From Chara braunii (Eukaryota; Streptophyta; Charophyceae; Charales; Characeae), in the NCBI GenBank assembly GCA_003427395.1, contig BFEA01000091.1:3511604-3571483 (forward strand): a DNA stretch of 59,880 bases, given 5' to 3'. Every line of letters starts with the position of its first letter. The stretch's first letter is position 1. The notes beneath the pieces were generated by a model. That model did no database searches, had not been told where the DNA came from, and saw only the letters and a program-made list of their open reading frames with translations. The position numbers and the translations under genes are program-made. Shown one piece after another: positions 31,696 to 41,999 of this stretch.

Positions 31696-31842
31696 ATGTG
31701 TTTCTGTGGTGTGAAGCTGCGGCGCCTAGTGAAGAGCCAGATCCTCAAGTACTACCTCGAGGATTACGACGATGAGGACAATTCTGCCACGCGTAAGATC
31801 GAGTTGGTGAATCCATCAGACACACAGGAGGACTACTTCTGA
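31696..31842 (+). CDS. Possible terminal exon of an unknown host gene
   Basis: The frame reads KLRRLVKSQILKYYLEDYDD, then EDNSATRKIELVNPSDTQED, ends YF and stops at TGA 31840-31842. The composition is unlike the surrounding repeats: charged, balanced and free of low complexity. An AG at 31715-31716 preceded by a pyrimidine-leaning stretch (TCCCTCCTACTTTGCC, TTTCTG) could be a splice acceptor, which would start the exon at CTGCGG (31717); alternatively the ATG at 31696 starts a 48-residue peptide. I do not recognise the family. No upstream exon could be identified. Confidence 0.45.
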   Translation: MCFCGVKLRRLVKSQILKYYLEDYDDEDNSATRKIELVNPSDTQEDYF

Positions 31843-32188
31843 GGGCATACTCACATCAGGACGTTTTTTCTACTTATTTATGGATGCGCTTGCAGTCAGA
31901 TACATCCAGGTCCGGGCATAAATGTGGTCCCGCGCATGTAAGATGGCATTCGTGTGAGAGGAGGCCATGAGACTCGGCAGCAGCCAGGCCGTGGAAAACT
32001 CTTTGGTGAATGGATTATTGCTGTTGTAATTAGAAAAAGATAAAAAGAAAAAAAACATTGCCATATCCATCTCGGATTTCCCCAGGATATGAACTCACCA
32101 CCTGCTTATTGAGAGACACCAGTCAGCCGCATGGGCTCAATACAGTGCACAACACTCTGTGTCCAATGCTACTCCCCTATAAACAATA

Positions 32189-32479
32189 TTAAACCACCAG
32201 TACTTTGGCCCATACATCGGCCGAGGGCGTTTGTTAACGCAGCGTGACCGATGGGCTTCGGGTACCAGACCACAATGGCTGGAGGCGCCAGCCAAACGAA
32301 AAACGAAAAACGAAAAACGAAAAACGAAAAACCAAAAACCAAAAACCAAAAACGAAAAACCAAAAACGAAAAACGAAAAACGAAAAACGAAATGATGTGG
32401 CAGCCGCTCGGGAAAACTTTACATGCCGGTCGTTGCCCGGGCTCGGCATCAATAGCTGGGCCAAGCACTGGTGGTTTAA
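32189..32479. mobile_element. TTAA MITE with heptamer array (filled site)
   Basis: TTAA at 32189-32192 and 32476-32479 bounds an element whose ends TTAAACCACCAGTACTTTGG and CCAAGCACTGGTGGTTTAA are inverted repeats. The flanks (ATAAACAATA left, CATCCAAACTGTTCTG right) occur uninterrupted around a single TTAA at 32614-32643. That is an unoccupied duplicate of the same site and shows TTAA to be the target duplication. Inside, 32294-32391 is a (GAAAAAC)n-type array. Confidence 0.92.
32294..32391. repeat. (GAAAAAC)n heptanucleotide array
   Basis: About 14 units of GAAAAAC/CAAAAAC. It creates spurious Phe-rich and Lys-rich frames on the two strands. Confidence 0.95.
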
Positions 32480-32610
32480 GCATCCAAACTGTTCTGCATC
32501 TTCTGCACAACACTATGCGAAGTGCCACTTTTCTCTCAATTTCACCTTTCACTACCTACCTACTGCTACTCCTAAGCCCATACAAAAGATTAAAAAAAAT
32601 GTGCTACTCT

Positions 32611-32646
32611 CTGATAAACAATATTAAACATCCAAACTGTTCTGAG
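32611..32646. other. Empty target site of the MITE
   Basis: GATAAACAATATTAAACATC followed by CAAACTGTTCTG. It matches both flanks of the insertion at 32189-32479 joined at a single TTAA (32624-32627). Confidence 0.9.
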
Positions 32647-32710
32647 TCTGGGGGGAACATGGACAACAGCACAGCAACTGTGACCGGTCCTCAGGCGCAT
32701 TAAAAACAGC

Positions 32711-34176
32711 TAGGCAAAACTCGACCAACTGCAGGCTGCAGTACCAAGCTGGGTAGGGGCTCTAAAAAATGGCCTGCAATTAAGGAAGGATGACTGGGTT
32801 TCCGACAACGACTTCAACCCGATCCCCATGGTCATTTATAGAGTGGTTAATGTGGCTGTGGGAGCAACAAAATTGCAGGCATACGAACCGATCATGCCAG
32901 GGGCCAAGTGGACTGGTCTGAGAAGGAATCCTGACCTTGACTGCCAGCACCCCAACGACACTCTTACCAGAATCCGAGTTGTGGGAGATGACGACACAGG
33001 TTATTTTGATTTTGAGATGACCTCCCCCATTTGCGCCCCCCCTTTCGATCCTAACGAGTGGGAATGGACTGGACATAAACCTACCCCGCTTTGGCAGTAT
33101 ACGGTAAAGAACGGGTATAAACAGGCCCACCACCTCCACCCATCAACCTCGGTCGTTCGCAACGGATGGACCCATGATTCAGCGTTGGAAGAAGCTAAGC
33201 TGAGAGAGATTCCTTGGGCCTCTTATTCGCACATAATGCCTACCTCTCACCGGGCTCTTCAGTGACAGATCATACACCGATGTCTCCCGACCCCGGACTG
33301 ATTAACGGCACGCTTGAATCTCAAACAAAAAGGGGTGTTGTCCCGATCTGCACCTACTGCAGGCACTCCTCATCACAACGGCGCCGAGCAGATCTGGAGC
33401 ACTGTCTGTTGGCTTGCCCCATGGCTCTCCAAGTCTGGTGATGGTGGGATGCACTGTGGTGTAAGCTCTCAGGCACCCCCTTCCAATGTGATATTGGCCT
33501 TATACTGTTGGGAAGACAAACAGACTACCCATCCACCCGGTCTGCTTTTCAACGAAACCTGTTCAAGCATACCTGCCTGGCCGTACTCATGGTTACCTGG
33601 AGAACACGATGTTATACCGAGCGCCAAGAGTTCACCTTTGGCCTCCGTGAAGCAGAGATCGGGAAGCACATTAGGGCTAACATAGTAAAGGCGAATAAGA
33701 AGCTGCTCACTGCGCTGCCTGCAATAGCAGGTCAATTGGGGAAGCGGCATGCTATCTCAGAAGTCAAGGACCTCTGTCTTGACCCCCAGAGGAAGATGGC
33801 AGATATACACGATGATGGGACATTGATATGGACGAACTGGCTTGCCAAAGAAAAGCAGTGGCAGTTGAGGCCGCTTGATTGCTTCCATACCCCGCTGCCG
33901 GGCAGGATGCACATTGATAGTGGATCGTGCACCCGTAGGAGGAGGAACTCCTCAGTCTTGCACCCAACCTTCCATCTCTCCCTCCCAACCCCAGCCTCCA
34001 CTCCCCACCCCACCTCCACCGTCGTACCCGTATCCTCTCTCTTCTTCACCTCCCTTCCCCCCGACTGCTTATCCACCCACCCCCTCGTGGCCTTCTCCAA
34101 TCTCGCAACCTCCCCTCCCTCTCTAGCCCACCCCGGCCCCCCCCTCCCCCTACCCTTGCTGGCCCGACCCCCCTAA
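32711..34176 (+). pseudogene. LINE C-terminal region, third family, broken
   Basis: Three frame segments read in order. 32711-33265 has PSWVGALKNGLQLRKDDWV and FNPIPMVIYR, an RT-to-zinc-domain linker. 33214-33510 has VPICTYCRHSSSQRR and DLEHCLLACPMALQVW (C-x2-C...H-x4-C intact), with an in-frame TGA at 33439-33441 where Trp is expected (VW-stop-WWDALW). The third runs on to 34176 with GRQTDYPSTRSAFQRNLFKH and TWRTRCYTERQEF and ends in a Ser/Pro-rich tail. A frameshift joins the first two near 33240. It differs from the LINE family at 19620 and 22749 and is a 5'-truncated remnant. Confidence 0.82.
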
Positions 34177-34179
34177 CCT

Positions 34180-34679
34180 TGTCATCTCCCCTTCCCGTGG
34201 ACCCCCCATCACCTACTTCCCCACCTCCCTCTCACCACAAATGGTGTTCCGCCCCAACATTGGTATTCTACCCACGGCCCCGTGACCAAGGTCCGAGTCA
34301 GCAGGCCATGCACGATGGACAGGCAATAACAGTCCTCCACAATGGGTGACCACTCCGGCTATGACAATAGCAGCTATGAAGATCCCCAGCGTTGTCACAT
34401 TCAGCAATAGGATGACATGCAGGAGGGTGAGCTGTCCAAGATGACAACCGAGGACCAGGGCTACACGACGGCAGACAAGAAAGGGCCCATTCCCCCCAGC
34501 TGGAACAGGGGCAGCCAGTGGGGGGCGAGGCCCACCCTTCGATTCTGCAAGCAACTTATAACAGCCTAGCTCCCGCACAGCTCGGGGGGAACAGGCAACA
34601 GGCAACATTAAGGATAGGAAATCCTGAGTACATGAGTCAGTCTGATCACTGTGAGTCATGGGAATGTCTTGTAATATAT
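34180..34679. other. Unassigned
   Basis: No supported gene or repeat was recognised here. Confidence 0.35.
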
Positions 34680-34810
34680 GGGACGCTGGACCCGGTTTCC
34701 AGCAGGTGCTGCTCCCGACCAATAGATGGAGCCTTCAACCGCGGAGCCACTTAGGGAGGCTGCTCGTACCACCTCCCCAAGTGGTGTCCACGACTTGAAG
34801 TTAAAAATAT
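34680..34810 (+). mobile_element. SINE-like element, copy 10
   Basis: Head GGGACGCTGGACCCGGTTTC. Hairpin arms are CCACTTAGGGAGG and CCTCCCCAAGTGG (12 of 13 paired) around CTGCTCGTACCA, with an outer CTTCAA/TTGAAG stem. A short A-rich end is at 34803-34810. Confidence 0.88.
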
Positions 34811-35087
34811 ATATGTGCAGTACGGGATTCCTGGGATGAGCATCGCTACAGAATCAAAATGGCTGGCGCGGCCAGCCAAAAAAAAAAAAAAGGGAAGTGC
34901 ACCTGTGCCGTTTTTTCTTCTTTTTCCAGAGCGCATGACAAGTCTGCCTCGGCGAAAAGAGGTTCGGAGGTAGTGGTGGTTAGCTCCACATTCCGCTTTG
35001 CGATTCGAGACAACTGGTGGAGTGGCAAAATTAGAAAATGTGTCAAATTGCCCCCGCCTGCGCCTGCCGGTCGTCACCCCCCATCTG

Positions 35088-35160
35088 GGTGTAGCTCAGT
35101 TGGTAAGGCGTTCAAGCGGCACTCATGAGGTCATGGGTTCAATTCCCATTGCCCCCACGA
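35088..35160 (+). tRNA. tRNA-like unit 1 (probable pseudo-tRNA)
   Basis: GGGTGTAGCTCAGTTGGTAA (A box) and ATGGGTTCAATTCCCAT (a perfect 5-bp T arm with B box) end in TGCCCCC. The acceptor strands do not pair well and the anticodon arm is irregular, so it is likely a SINE or degraded tRNA rather than a working gene. A possible CAT anticodon lies in ACTCATGA. Confidence 0.45.
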
Positions 35161-35219
35161 TAGTGCCTGTGGCATGCTTGGCGTCTTACCTTCGAGGTAG
35201 TCAGTTGGTAAGCAAGTGC

Positions 35220-35292
35220 GTGGTAGCTCAGTGGGTAGAGCTCCGGGTTTGCAACGAGGAGGTTGCGGGTTCGACTTTGTCGGCCCACAATT
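35220..35292 (+). tRNA. tRNA-like unit 2 (probable pseudo-tRNA)
   Basis: GTGGTAGCTCAGTGGGTAGA (A box with a good D arm, GCTC/GAGC) is followed by GGTTGCGGGTTCGACTTTG (B box, imperfect T stem) and then CCCACA. The anticodon region GGGTTTGCAACGAGG is ambiguous. Confidence 0.45.
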
Positions 35293-35371
35293 TCCCCCGA
35301 GCACGATTGGTTGGTGTAGGTTGCACCCCTCTCACTTGTCCCGAGCCTGGCGTAGCGGCCTTACAGTCTAA

Positions 35372-35450
35372 CGACCTCAATAGCTCAGTGGATAGCGCTC
35401 TGATATTGTAATCCGGAGGTCCCGGGTTCAACTCCAAACTATGCTCAGCC
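35372..35450 (+). tRNA. tRNA-like unit 3 (probable pseudo-tRNA)
   Basis: CAATAGCTCAGTGGATAGCG (A box) and CCCGGGTTCAACTCC (B box exactly matching GGTTCRANTCC). The anticodon stem TCTGA/TCCGGA is weak and the acceptor ends do not pair. Confidence 0.4.
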
Positions 35451-35924
35451 GTCATATGAGCTAAGGGATGATTCTCTGGATGGCTTTGGGTGCGGACGTG
35501 TGGCTTTCATATGGGAAAGCCTTTGGTAGGATGAATGCTGCTCTCTTGGGTCGGGGGGTGGCAAGGGGGGTTAGGGGTGCATGGCGATACCGTGGCAGTC
35601 CGATGGTAGGGAAGGGCTGCCTTGTAGGGAAACCAATGTCGAATCAAGGGGTGTGTCCTACTCTCGTTGGTTGTTGACCCATTCAGGTGAGTGAGTTGGC
35701 AGCGGTTGGTCGAGGGTAGTTGATGACGGACGATGTCTCCCCCAATACCACTGGTCGATTCTCCCTAGCGAATAAACAAACATAAGCAAGGCTCATCAAT
35801 AGTGGAAAGCAACCACATATGCCCATATATATAAGTACAGGCCACGACATAACAACCAATGTATCTAACAACCAACAAGTAGTCATATGAACCACGCTGT
35901 GCCAGGTTGGTACTTATAAAACTA

Positions 35925-36020
35925 CCAGTACTACCTTAAGTCGTGCTCGTATACAAGCCACAATTTTAGGAAACATACGGGCCATTACACGAGAGCCCAC
36001 ATTAATCCGACTAGAAAAAC
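35925..36020 (-). mobile_element. TTAA MITE, second subfamily, inverted fragment
   Basis: Read on the minus strand, AATCGTTTTTCTAGTCGG to GTACTGGTAGTTTTATAA matches the right part of 49949-50069. The plus strand shows AAGCCACAATTTTAGGAAA and ACTACCAGTACTACC. The far terminus is missing. Confidence 0.65.
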
Positions 36021-36310
36021 GATTTCTCGCTCGATTCTCGACGAAATCGAGCGAGCTAGGGTGTTATTTGGGGGGGTTTGCTATATTGCGACTTGAATGA
36101 CGATGACTGTTTAGCCAACAGGGCAACGCAACACAGAAGAGGCACAATGCGGAGGGGTGGTAAAAGCAGGCTATGAAAGAAATGAGAAAAATGATTTTTC
36201 ACTCGATTCTCGACGGAATCGAGCGAGTTAGTGTTATTTGGGGGGGTTTGCTATATTGCGACTTGAATGACGACGACTGTTTAGCCAACAGGGCAACGCA
36301 ATGGGAGATG
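36003..36310 (+). repeat. ~175-bp duplication with a strong hairpin
   Basis: Two copies share GTGTTATTTGGGGGGGTTTG, GACTTGAATGACGA and TTAGCCAACAGGGCAACGCA (from 36060 and 36231). Each is preceded by a hairpin: CGCTCGATT with AATCGAGCG around CTCGACGA (36029-36054), and CACTCGATT with AATCGAGCG (36199-36225). Confidence 0.88.
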
Positions 36311-37640
36311 GGAAAAAAAAAAGGTCCGTGAAAGAGTCGAGGGTGACGATGAAGTAAGAAAAAAAAGTAAAAATTATGTATCTTGCTCATTCACAAATGA
36401 AATTGAGTTTATGAAGAGTCCAAGAGGAAGTTATGAGGAGCTCGGGATCCAATAATCATGTTAGTTTTGTGAAATAGGCAGTAGTTTGGCCGGTATGTCC
36501 TGTAGGGACTGCGCCAGGAAAAAGGGGGAAATGTATCTGGCCGAATTTTAGTAGAAGATCCATTTTTAGTAGTAAGAGGCATGGCTGCAACTCATCGTGG
36601 CCACTGATAGCAGAATAGCGAGGCTCATACGTAATCCTTGTGGTGTTGAGGTGTGCTCCCATCCGCCCCGGAGATCGTGACCCCGTTTTAAGTTGTTGCA
36701 CGTGGTTGTAGCTTCTTCCTCGCACACTGCCGATTCATCTCGATCGCAGTCGTTCCCTTTGCTCGTGTTTTCTATCCCGGATGGTGGCGAGAGAGAGAGA
36801 GGGCACCGAAGGCCTACTGCAGCAAAACTGGCAAGGCAAGGTGAACTGAAAGTTGAAGAACTACGTCAGACTGAACGCTAAGGCAGTGGGGGAGGCGAGG
36901 AGGAAAGAGGGGGTCTGCATACGTATGATTGGTGGTGACGAAAGTATGCTCTCGTTGACATTCAAATTCGGAGCCTCGATTTTGGGTTAATAAAGTGATT
37001 CGTTTGCTCGATTTTGATAACGGAGCGGACTTCAGCCTGCTGAATAGCTACTCAAAGACCTTTCCTAGTGACGGGCTTCGTAAAAAGACTGATGAACGAC
37101 TAACCAACGAAGAGAAATTGATTGACAGACAAGAGTTCTATCTTGATTCTACGGGTGAAGTCATTGTTATTGTTAACTGCAGCGAACCAGAATTGTGGTT
37201 CCCTCGCCCAGTTCTGCTACTGTGTTCAACAATAGAAAGCTTGGTTGTAACAACGCATATGCTACAAGTTAACGCAGGCATTTGAAGGGAAGGACAGACT
37301 GTAATACTGGCCAAAGGCAGTAGGAGTATTCCTACCTACCTGAGTTGCGGAGGGAGGTGGCGACTGCTACCCTACGGCGATTGTCACACTCAACGGCGAC
37401 AGGCTACTGTTGGTCTCCGTCCACGGTCGGTGTTGGTACATAGTAGACCGCCGTGCTGATCGCTGCCTGTAGCAGAGCAAGTACGACATTATGGCTTATT
37501 GTATTTTGTGTTGCGCACTATCTTAGGTGTTTGTGCACAACTGTTGGGCATGCTAAATATACTAAGGCCGTTGCGAATGCGCGTGAACTTCGAGTAGAGC
37601 ACAAGGGGGAATATTACTACAAATTGGAAGGTTGTCAAAG
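36310..37640. other. Unassigned; one 96-codon frame
   Basis: A plus-strand frame at 36995-37285 (MIRLLDFDNGADFSLLNSYS) has a protein-like texture, being charged and without low complexity. It shows no known domain and no intron or paralogue support here. The rest of the interval shows nothing recognisable. Confidence 0.3.
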
Positions 37641-37649
37641 AGTCAACAG

Positions 37650-40600
37650 TTAAAAGTTGAAAGTTGACTTCGGTTTGACCAAAAGCTACTATATATTTTA
37701 ACTACCATTGCCAGGCCCTCAGACGCAGGAAAATTTCGAGACCCTCTCCCGCGAGTTGAGTCTATCCCTCTCTTATGTTTTGAGCATCTGCAATCCCTTA
37801 CCTTTTGTCCTTACTCTCGGTTTAATCCTGTTCAAAGAGGAAGGCGGCAAGTTGGATTGCAACCCCTAGGATCGCATAAAAACTCTGTGGGGAGTCTGCC
37901 CACCGATTGCGGGAGCTCTGCCGAAACTCGGGAGGAGTTCTTCAGGCATGGAACTGAAAGGTAAACGTTTCACTCTCCTTCTATAGACCCAATGATAACC
38001 CCTATCGATATTTCTGGTTATATTTTGACTGAGTATACTGCGGGCATCCCTACTTTGAATTTCAGTTTGACCTTCAAAACATAAACCAAACTAAATAAAG
38101 GAGTGATTGCATAACTTCAATTTCAACTTTCATGTTTGACTGAAAGCAGATTGTGGAAAAGGGTTACATATGGGGGAAGGATGGGTAAAAGGCATATTGT
38201 TTACGTTGACTGGGTCAACCAAAGGCTGAAAGATTGTTCATAAAATTAGAGGACTCAGTGCTATGTTTATTATTGATTGCCTGAAGAACCAAACAGGTTC
38301 TGAAATTGGGTGGTCTGATTGCTTCGACTTGCGAGGGCTGCTTGCGTTTGACTTTCATGGACCAAGCATTTTTTCATACGATTGGATGGCCTGGTCGCCT
38401 TGTTTTATTTGGGGTTTCTAATGTTTATTAGTTTCTCCTTGTTTTATTCTAAGGTTAAGGACTGGCCAGGTTCCCATAAGATTGGGAGGTATGGTCTGGA
38501 GTCGTGCACATGCTGAAACCAGAAGGTCAAATTTATTTATTATTTATACTATCTTACTTATGAACAGATTAGTCAAACATTTTTCCATAAGATTGGATGG
38601 TCCTATAGCTTATCACCATCTAAAAAAAATATAAATTAAGTGTAAAATTGTGGTAAGAAGCGGCAGACTGAACCTGAAAAAACTAAAGGCAGACAATTAT
38701 ACATAATTTGAATACTTAAACAATTCATGGCGACTAGGTTGAACAACCTAGTCATATGCCCCAAAAAGAGAAAAGTTATAGTGCCTTGTGTTTGTGTATA
38801 TCTAATGACTGAGTTAGACAGGTTCCCATAAGATTAGGTGGTCTAGTTATACGCCTTAAGTTGGGGTATAAGGGACAAATCATTGAAGGACTATGAACTA
38901 TTGTTTGACAAGATTAGGTGAGACTTACCTTCGTGGTTTGACCTGCATGTGGCTGAGTGAGGTCGCTACTTAGTCTGAGTTTCAATTTGACAGGTAGTTG
39001 CTTTAGTTGCTCGCAACGTGCTAGATTCATAGGAGTAACTTCAATTCCTACATTTTCAGAGCTAAATTCTTTTACTTAGATAAATATTTGCATTTTATGA
39101 GATGATTTGTTATACTTAGCTTATAATAAATTTTGGTAAGTTACTTTCTCTATGGAAAGTGTTGCCGAAATTTCTGCAAATCCAAGGAGTTAGTTAAAAT
39201 TTGAGTTTTCAAAGTTCAACTTGTCTAGTTTTTATATTAGTCAAAATTTGAGTTTTTAAAGTTCAACTTGTCCAATTTTAATATATGGCTTAGAAAAAAC
39301 AAGAAAGTCTCATTTTCTGAAGAGGGTGCTGCCCAAATTTTTGCTAATTCAAGGAATTGGACAAAACTTGAGAGAAATTATATTTTAACAGGTGGCGATT
39401 CTATTTGAGATGATATAAATTTTGAAAAGATACTTGTCCTACGAAAAACACTATCGGAACTTTTCTAGCTTAAAGGAGAGAAATTATATTTTAACAGATG
39501 GCGATTCTAGTGATCCACCCTGTATAGGGGAGATTCTGCCGTAGGTCTACCTTACTTTGGGCACTAGCTTCGAGGTAGGCTTAAACTTACCTTGCAGGAT
39601 AACCTTAAGTGAGAATGTGCTATGGAGGTTCATCCGTCATACGTTAATAGTCTAGTCTTGGAGATTGGCATGTCTTGTGTTACATGTCCTCTTAATTTAA
39701 TTCGATTCAAAATTTGAACTACTCTCAGTTTGAACCTACGAGGATTATCTTCTGTTATCACTGATAACAAGTCGGTTATAGATTCGTCGGCTTAGGATTC
39801 AACTCCAATCCACTATAGCCACTAAACCTAAAAGCTTCAGCCCCGTGGTTTGAATTGTTTCGTTGAGTTTTTACCCGAACTTTATTGAATGGTCATTTTA
39901 CAAAGGTACTGAGTACTTTATTACTTTAAGGGTGCGCTAAGGTTGAGGTTCGTGTAGCTAAAGCAGGGGGTATGAGCACAAAGAATAGTTCAATCCAGAA
40001 GAGGGCGTGGTTCTCAACCGCACTTACGATTGTCTAGCGTTTCCCTCAAGATGTGTCAAATGCGACCCTCGAGATTATCGAGGACCGCATGATTTTGGGT
40101 ACTATATAATATGCCATCATTGCGACTGCATGCATAAGCGTGCATTTCGAGTCAATATGAGCTGGCTCTGCATCCGCACGATTTGACGCTAAGTCTCGCG
40201 CGCGTCGCCTATCCTATTTCCGCATCGAAAGGTTATGGGATGACTACTGAAAGGACTAAGAATGTTTTGTTGTGTTGTTTGTTTTGTGTCATTTCTTTCT
40301 TATATGCGTGTGTGTTTTATTTTTCATGTTTTTTAGAGTGGTGTGACGCATGGTGAGTGAGATACGTCCTACCTTCTTCCCCCGAATACAACGTACGATC
40401 ATTATAATTGTATTTGGGGCATATTTCAATTTAAACACAACTATAAATGATTGTACGTTGTATTCGAGAGAAAGAAGGTGGTCAACCGATGATGAATCGA
40501 GCTTGGGAATTCAGCCTCCCAGTGCGTCGGTTGGCGTGCGGTTCTGGTAGAGGCGTGAAACCGCGCATGCCCCCTATGCTACAGCGAACGAGAAACACCA

Positions 40601-40895
40601 TCGATTGGTCTACCTCTGCGATTACAACTAATTTAACTTTTGTACTGTGGACTCGTAGCTCGACAAGGATACACCCACCGAAGGGAGGTGACAACTCTCC
40701 CAGGTGGAGGTAAGTTGTACCTCGCGTTGGCCCTGTCCTGTCGTAGGGGCTCACGAGAGGTATGGCTGGCACACTCGGCCGGACCAGCTTGCGGAAGCTC
40801 CATGTGTATCACGACGAGGATTAGACCAACTCCTGCGTGACGCGGCCGAGAGGTTCCCGCCCTGCGCGGGATCGATGCCCTCAATACCGTGAATA
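37650..40895 (+). repeat. Long dispersed element, copy B
   Basis: Homologous to 1-2345 in the same orientation. It carries several internal degenerate units around TCCCATAAGATTGG.TGGTC (about 38304, 38378, 38470, 38584 and 38821). The GC-richer end (40005-40800) holds phrases shared with copy A: TGGTTCTCAACC, TTGTCTAGCGT, AGAGGCGTG and ACGAGAGGTATGGC. Relative to copy A it contains one extra 109-111 bp MITE at 40370-40480. Divergence is high, so both copies are old. No coding capacity is visible in either. Confidence 0.75.
40370..40480. mobile_element. TA MITE inserted in copy B
   Basis: Left end CCTTCTTCCCCCGAATACAA, right end TTGTATTCGAGAGAAAGAAGG, terminal inverted repeats of about 45 bp, flanked by TA (40370-40371) and TG (40479-40480, one change from TA). 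Copy A has a single TA at the equivalent place (GCGTCCTAATCGACCGATG, about 1910-1928), so the element inserted after the copies separated. Confidence 0.88.
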
Positions 40896-40907
40896 ATGTG
40901 GCAAGGC

Positions 40908-41095
40908 TTAAAGCACCAGTACACGTGCACCTGGACCATAGGCCTCACAACTCAAATTCTGAAGGCACGAAACAAAAACCCGACTGCGAATTGCATGTGT
41001 CAGTAGCGGGCCCAACGTTTTACATTTGGGCCTCATTTTGTTTTGAGGCGACAAGTTTCGGACTGCAAGGCTGGGGCCGTGTACCCGCGGTTTAA
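40908..41095. mobile_element. TTAA-flanked MITE (188 bp)
   Basis: AAGGCTTAAAGCACCAGTAC and GTGTACCCGCGGTTTAAGCC are inverted repeats; TTAA at 40908-40911 and 41092-41095. It lies just after the end of copy B. Confidence 0.75.
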
Positions 41096-41617
41096 GCCTT
41101 GGGGAACATGTGCGAAATGGCAGGTATACCGTCAGCTAGAAGGTGGAAAGATATACCCTTCGTCGTTTTCACACTCGGTGAAATAGTGTGGCGATGCCCT
41201 TGCCCTCAACGATTTGGTCAATGGCATCATTTCTCTCTCAGTGGTTGTTCAAACTGGAAGTCTTTCTGGCCATACTGAAATTTTTGTAAGAGATTTCCAA
41301 ATTCCACAAAGAACGTTCACAGACATCAGGTAATGCCTACTTCTGTACTCGAAACTACTTACATGGGCGTAATGCTTACTTATGTACTCAAATGCGCTAT
41401 CGCCCAGGTCCCCCAGGTCATTGTGTACGACTGATTGCCCCAACAAGGACCAAGGAATGGCCTAACTTAAAAAAAAAAACAAAAAATCCAAAAATCCAAA
41501 CAACTTTTGCCACAGATTCACAACGGAATTCTATTTGAATTTTAAAATAGAAAAATATTTTCTTTCTTTTATACAAGTTAGTTGCCTGAAAGGAGTATAC
41601 GCATGTTTACCCCACTT

Positions 41618-41735
41618 ATAGCTTAGTAGGATTAAATCTACCAACTAAGCTTTACCCCCAGAATCCAAATAGGCTTAGTAGGATTTGAACCTACAGTTTC
41701 TTTTTATTTTGTGTCTCGGCCAAGTCCTAACATAT
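41618..41735 (-). tRNA. tRNA-like sequences, minus strand
   Basis: On the minus strand, TTGGCCGAGACAC (A-box-like) is followed by CTGTAGGTTCAAATCCTAC, a perfect 5-bp T arm with an exact B box. A neighbouring degenerate unit, GCTTAGTTGGTAGATTTAAT with CCTACTAAGC, forms a hairpin on its own. Acceptor stems cannot be closed. Possibly an old organelle-derived or SINE-derived insert. Confidence 0.35.
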
Positions 41736-41874
41736 TACTTCGAATTGCACAAAAAAGAAGGAAAAAAAAATGGCAAATGATATAGCTGTTCTTTTTTTTA
41801 AGTTTATATCAAAAAAATGACCCAGTCCATACCTTGAACATTGTGTTGGTCCTTGGTCTGCACCCGATGGTTTT

Positions 41875-41965
41875 GGGGGGCGACTGGAAGAGGAATCGAA
41901 CTAACACATCAAACAGCTGACCTTAGCCAGTCCAGCAGCTGAAGCTACCCCTGGCAAGGGGAATA
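41875..41965 (-). tRNA. tRNA-like 3' half, minus strand
   Basis: On the minus strand, GTTAGTTCGATTCCTCTTCC ends in CGCCCCCC, with a T-loop TTCGATTCC. A box is only approximate (TAGCTTCAGCTGC). Confidence 0.3.
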
Positions 41966-41999
41966 AACGATCAGGACGATCCCCTCCATTTATGATCAT

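Noticed and set aside
32294-32391. Interstitial telomere repeat
   Set aside because: The heptamer GAAAAAC does not match TTTAGGG or other known telomere repeats on either strand.
32169-32703. Phe-rich and Lys-rich frames on the two strands
   Set aside because: They arise from the heptanucleotide array inside a MITE.
2957-33441. Reassigned TGA or TAG codon
   Set aside because: TGA and TAG interrupt only decayed repeats, and TGA also serves as a normal terminal stop; point mutation explains the cases.
41618-41735. Functional tRNA gene
   Set aside because: A perfect T arm is present but no acceptor stem or anticodon arm can be closed.
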